Part shown: one piece after another, positions 61,196 to 64,000 of the stretch
Position numbering within the stretch: position 1 is the stretch's first letter
Layout of the letters: each line of letters starts with the position of its first letter
NCBI GenBank assembly: GCA_963693285.1
Contig: OY848918.1
Span: 1,161,001-1,225,000 of the forward strand
DNA length: 64,000 nucleotides
Reading direction: 5' to 3'
DNA from: Xestospongia muta
Lineage: Eukaryota > Porifera > Demospongiae > Haplosclerida > Petrosiidae
The notes under the pieces: generated by a model
Seen by the model: only the letters and a program-made list of their open reading frames with translations
Database searches by the model: none
What the model was told of the DNA's origin: nothing
Made by a program: the position numbers and the translations under genes

Positions 61196-64000
61196 TTATA
61201 CCGGGTATATCATATAATGTTACTATGGTAACAAAACAATCACATACCTGATTTGTAGTAGGTGTAGTTGGGAAAGTACTAATAATACACCCTTGTCAAG
61301 TGGGAGGTGTTTTAACGTTGGAGGGAGTGTATTGTTTGAAATGGTTCATTGATAACAACTGGTTGAGCTCCATATGAGGTAGTAGTAGTTACATTATCAA
61401 ATGAGAATACATGCTCGTCTTTCTCAGAAATAGCTGAAAGTGGAGGAACAATTTGTACCATTAAAGCAGTCTTTTGTAATAAGAGAGAGTTCTCGTTATA
61501 AAGTTTATATCATTGAAATATAATTACCTGATTATTAACTTCTGGTTTATCAACAGGATATTCAAAGTCATCATCAATGTCATCATCCAACTTTAACAGT
61601 GGAGCTCCAGAATGATTAGTTGGGAAGGTAGCAGAATCATTAGTAGGAGACTGTACTGGTTGAGTTACAACTTTTTGTCTAATAAGATTATAACTGTATA
61701 TAACATTACAGTTATAAGTTGTCCTATATACTCACCCAACATGTAGCAGCTGTATATTAGTGTTACCGATTTCTTTAGTGTCTTCAATATCACTATAAAC
61801 AAAAATTAATGATGATGATACTATTTAATATATTCACTACATACTGAGTATTAAAGCTATCAGTTGGAAATGTAGGAGACTCACTAACAGGAGACTGCTC
61901 TAGTTGACTTATAACACTTTGTCTAGTAATGTTATAATTATAATACAGTAAATATTATCTTTTATTACACATACCTAACATAAGGATGTTTTTTTAACTC
62001 TAGGTGTGATCTTAGAGAGTGAAGTCTCACTGTTGACAGAACAAATGATAAATGTATTTAATAAACTTTACTGACTTACTTTGTCAACAGAGCCTCAGAG
62101 TTATAAGTGGATGATAGATCACCAGTAGATGTAGAGACAGAAATGTTTTGTCTAGTAAAATAAAATAACAAGACAGTGATTAGTATTGTTTCCTATATCT
62201 ATTACTCATGAAGCTGTGTGTCATATTTAGGTCCAATCTCATCAGCACGAGTGTTACTGTAATAGAAATAAAAGTCATTGTATATTTTAGTTATCTTACT
62301 TTATCAATGGAACTTCAGAATCATCAGTTAATCCAGTAACAGATAAATCACTAACAGGAGGAACTTCTGGTTTATAAGTACCTGAAGAACGTTTTAAAGT
62401 GTTGTTACTGTAAAAGAGAAAGGAAGAACACAAGTATATATCATTAGTTATATAAGACATATGACTAACTCATGATCATGTGTGTCTGATTCAGGACTGA
62501 TGTATTCTCTATTATTGTTACATAATCTATGTTGATGTAAAGGATAAATGATAGATACTACAAAAACTAACAGTTCTTCAGCAACATTGCTAGTTTCTAT
62601 AATTGTGGGTTTATGATCTATTATATTCATTCCAGTCTCACTCTTTTGATTGGGACATACTTCTTGAAGTACTGATCTATAATAGTAATAATAGTCTCTA
62701 TAATTATAGGGCTCATTATCCTAATAATAACTATAATTTAGTTACTAGTAACAATTATAATACCATTGTTTGTCCCATCTATCACATCATGATAATCAGG
62801 TTCCTTATTACTAGTAGTAGTACCTGTAATATAATAACAATATTATAACATTAATTAATAAAAATAGATTAATTACCATTTATTGACATACTGTCATTCT
62901 TATATTCTTGATAACTAATAGCGACTCTGACCCTCTTTGTTATAACAACAAATGACTTGTTAACTCTACCATATCTATTCCACACATATACATATATCAT
63001 ATATGTTCCATTAATATTGAGACTAATGTTATCAACAGCATATGAACTAGTAGGTGAGAGACGACTTATGTTTTCATCAAACACGAGGTCCATAGTTTCA
63101 TTAAAAATTTCAATAGCATATCCTTTCACTGGTTATCCAGGTAAGAAAGTACAGTTTACACTGAAGTATCCTGTTGATATATCCTCTTGTACAATATTAA
63201 CCTCTTGTACTTCATATGTATCTATATGTAAGTGAGGATATTATGCAATCTCCATGAATGCTGTTATGTAATGATATCATCACATGATCTACATATCAAG
63301 ACTCACTGTTAATAGAGTAAATGATAAATGTATTCAATAAACTTCACTGACTTACTTTGTCAACAGAGCCTCAGAGTTATAAAACGTTGGATAACTGGAT
63401 GATGGATCATCAGTAGAAGTGACATGTTCTGGTTTATATGTAGAGATAGCAATGTTTTGTCTAGTAAAATAAAACATCAAGACAGTGATCAATATTGTTT
63501 CCTATATCTATTTACTCATGAAGCTGTGTGTCATAATTAGGTCCAATCTCATCAGCAGGAGTGTTACTGTAATAGAAATAAAACAGTCATTGTATATTTT
63601 AGTTATCTTACTTTATCAATGGAACTTCAGAGTCATCAGTTAATCCAGTAACAGACAAATCACTAGCAGGCTGACCTCTGGTTTATAAGTACCTGAAGAA
63701 TGTTTTAAAGTACTATTACTGTAAGAGAGAGAAGAATCAATACCACAAAATACACACGCACTAATATGAGTTGTTACTGACAGTATTAGAAATTGGACAA
63801 GAATGTTCATTATTTATAAGAGCTGATATGTAGCAGGAACTGTGAGTTTCAAAGTAGAAATGAGCTGTTTGTCCAATATAAACTGTTTTATTACTAGAAG
63901 CTGTTACAAGGCCTGTAGATATAACAAGGTGAATTTATAATAAACATCATTTGTTACAAACTGTTACCTTGTACTTCTTCATTATTAGACTGACAATTAG
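61196..64000 (-). pseudogene. K3: rearranged K-type receptor, cut by window edge
   Basis: From the right edge: start of a leader exon (low end 63968), a truncated Ig exon (63740-63912), then directly tail cassettes (63720 down to about 63300), then a domain C exon (62877-63221) with GGA TAA in place of the codons for GSQ, a stalk exon, then tail cassettes again (62700-61240). The TM exon and first tail exon are missing: the intron before TM joins the next tail exon near 62725. Exon order is not that of a working gene. Several tail exons remain open. It is the product of at least two recombinations between K copies. Confidence 0.7.

Overview
This window is AT-rich metazoan genomic DNA. Genes are split into exons of roughly 30-540 bp, separated by very short GT-AG introns (mostly 37-60 bp). 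No prokaryotic gene layout, rRNA, tRNA or CRISPR array was seen. The very short introns, the BEL/Pao-like LTR element and the dense Ig/FN3 receptor arrays suggest a compact-genome basal animal. A demosponge (Amphimedon-like) is the best guess, by inference only.

Almost everything recognisable belongs to one superfamily of single-pass membrane receptors. The standard layout is: signal peptide exon; Ig exon; FN3 exon (FN3a); a second FN3-like domain split by a phase-0 intron (FN3b, with a first exon of 74-83 nt); a membrane-proximal exon (called 'domain C' here); Ser/Thr stalk exons; a TM exon; a cytoplasmic tail. Junctions between ectodomain modules are phase 1. Domain C carries a 12-residue signature, C-x-F-x3-S-x3-G-C, present in four otherwise divergent families. 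Five families can be separated: B-type (minus strand, 1-29 kb and 60 kb), G-type (minus, 30-41 kb), P-type (plus, 34-49 kb), H (minus, 46 kb) and K-type (minus, 49-64 kb). Tails are strongly diversified: NPxY pairs in B, a proline-rich plus YDNI/YATL tail in P2, CYEEV in P3, a near-tailless H, acidic cassettes in G, and in K2 a 12-exon tail of mostly symmetrical phase-2 micro-exons.

Layout. 0-1.9 kb: broken B-type copies. 4.4-6.6 kb: complete B-type gene (569 aa). 7.5-9.9 kb: decayed K-type tail and duplicated flank with a foldback MITE. 10.5-15.7 kb: B-type gene C, cut after domain C by an internally deleted BEL-like element. 16.9-18.9 kb: complete B-type gene D (532 aa). 19.4-29.5 kb: truncated copies and duplicated flanks. 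29.8-37.0 kb and 37.5-44.5 kb: a tandem duplication of about 7.3 kb, each unit being a head-to-head pair. In the first pair G1 is intact and P1 is dead; in the second both G2 and P2 are intact. 45.8-49.1 kb: a third head-to-head pair, H and P3, with 157 bp between start codons. 49.5-53.1 kb: K1 (pseudogene). 55.0-58.6 kb: K2 (846 aa, intact model). 59.2-60.9 kb: broken B-type ectodomain on a distinct tail. 61.2-64 kb: rearranged K3 pseudogene.

Seven gene models close exactly in frame with a start and a stop (B, D, G1, G2, P2, H, P3) and K2 is an eighth. Conserved Ig/FN3 ectodomains with diverse signalling tails, many pseudogenes, module shuffling and near-identical paralogous exons are what a birth-and-death recognition-receptor complex (innate immune or allorecognition) looks like. 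That function is an inference; the sequence shows the receptors and their evolution, not their ligands.
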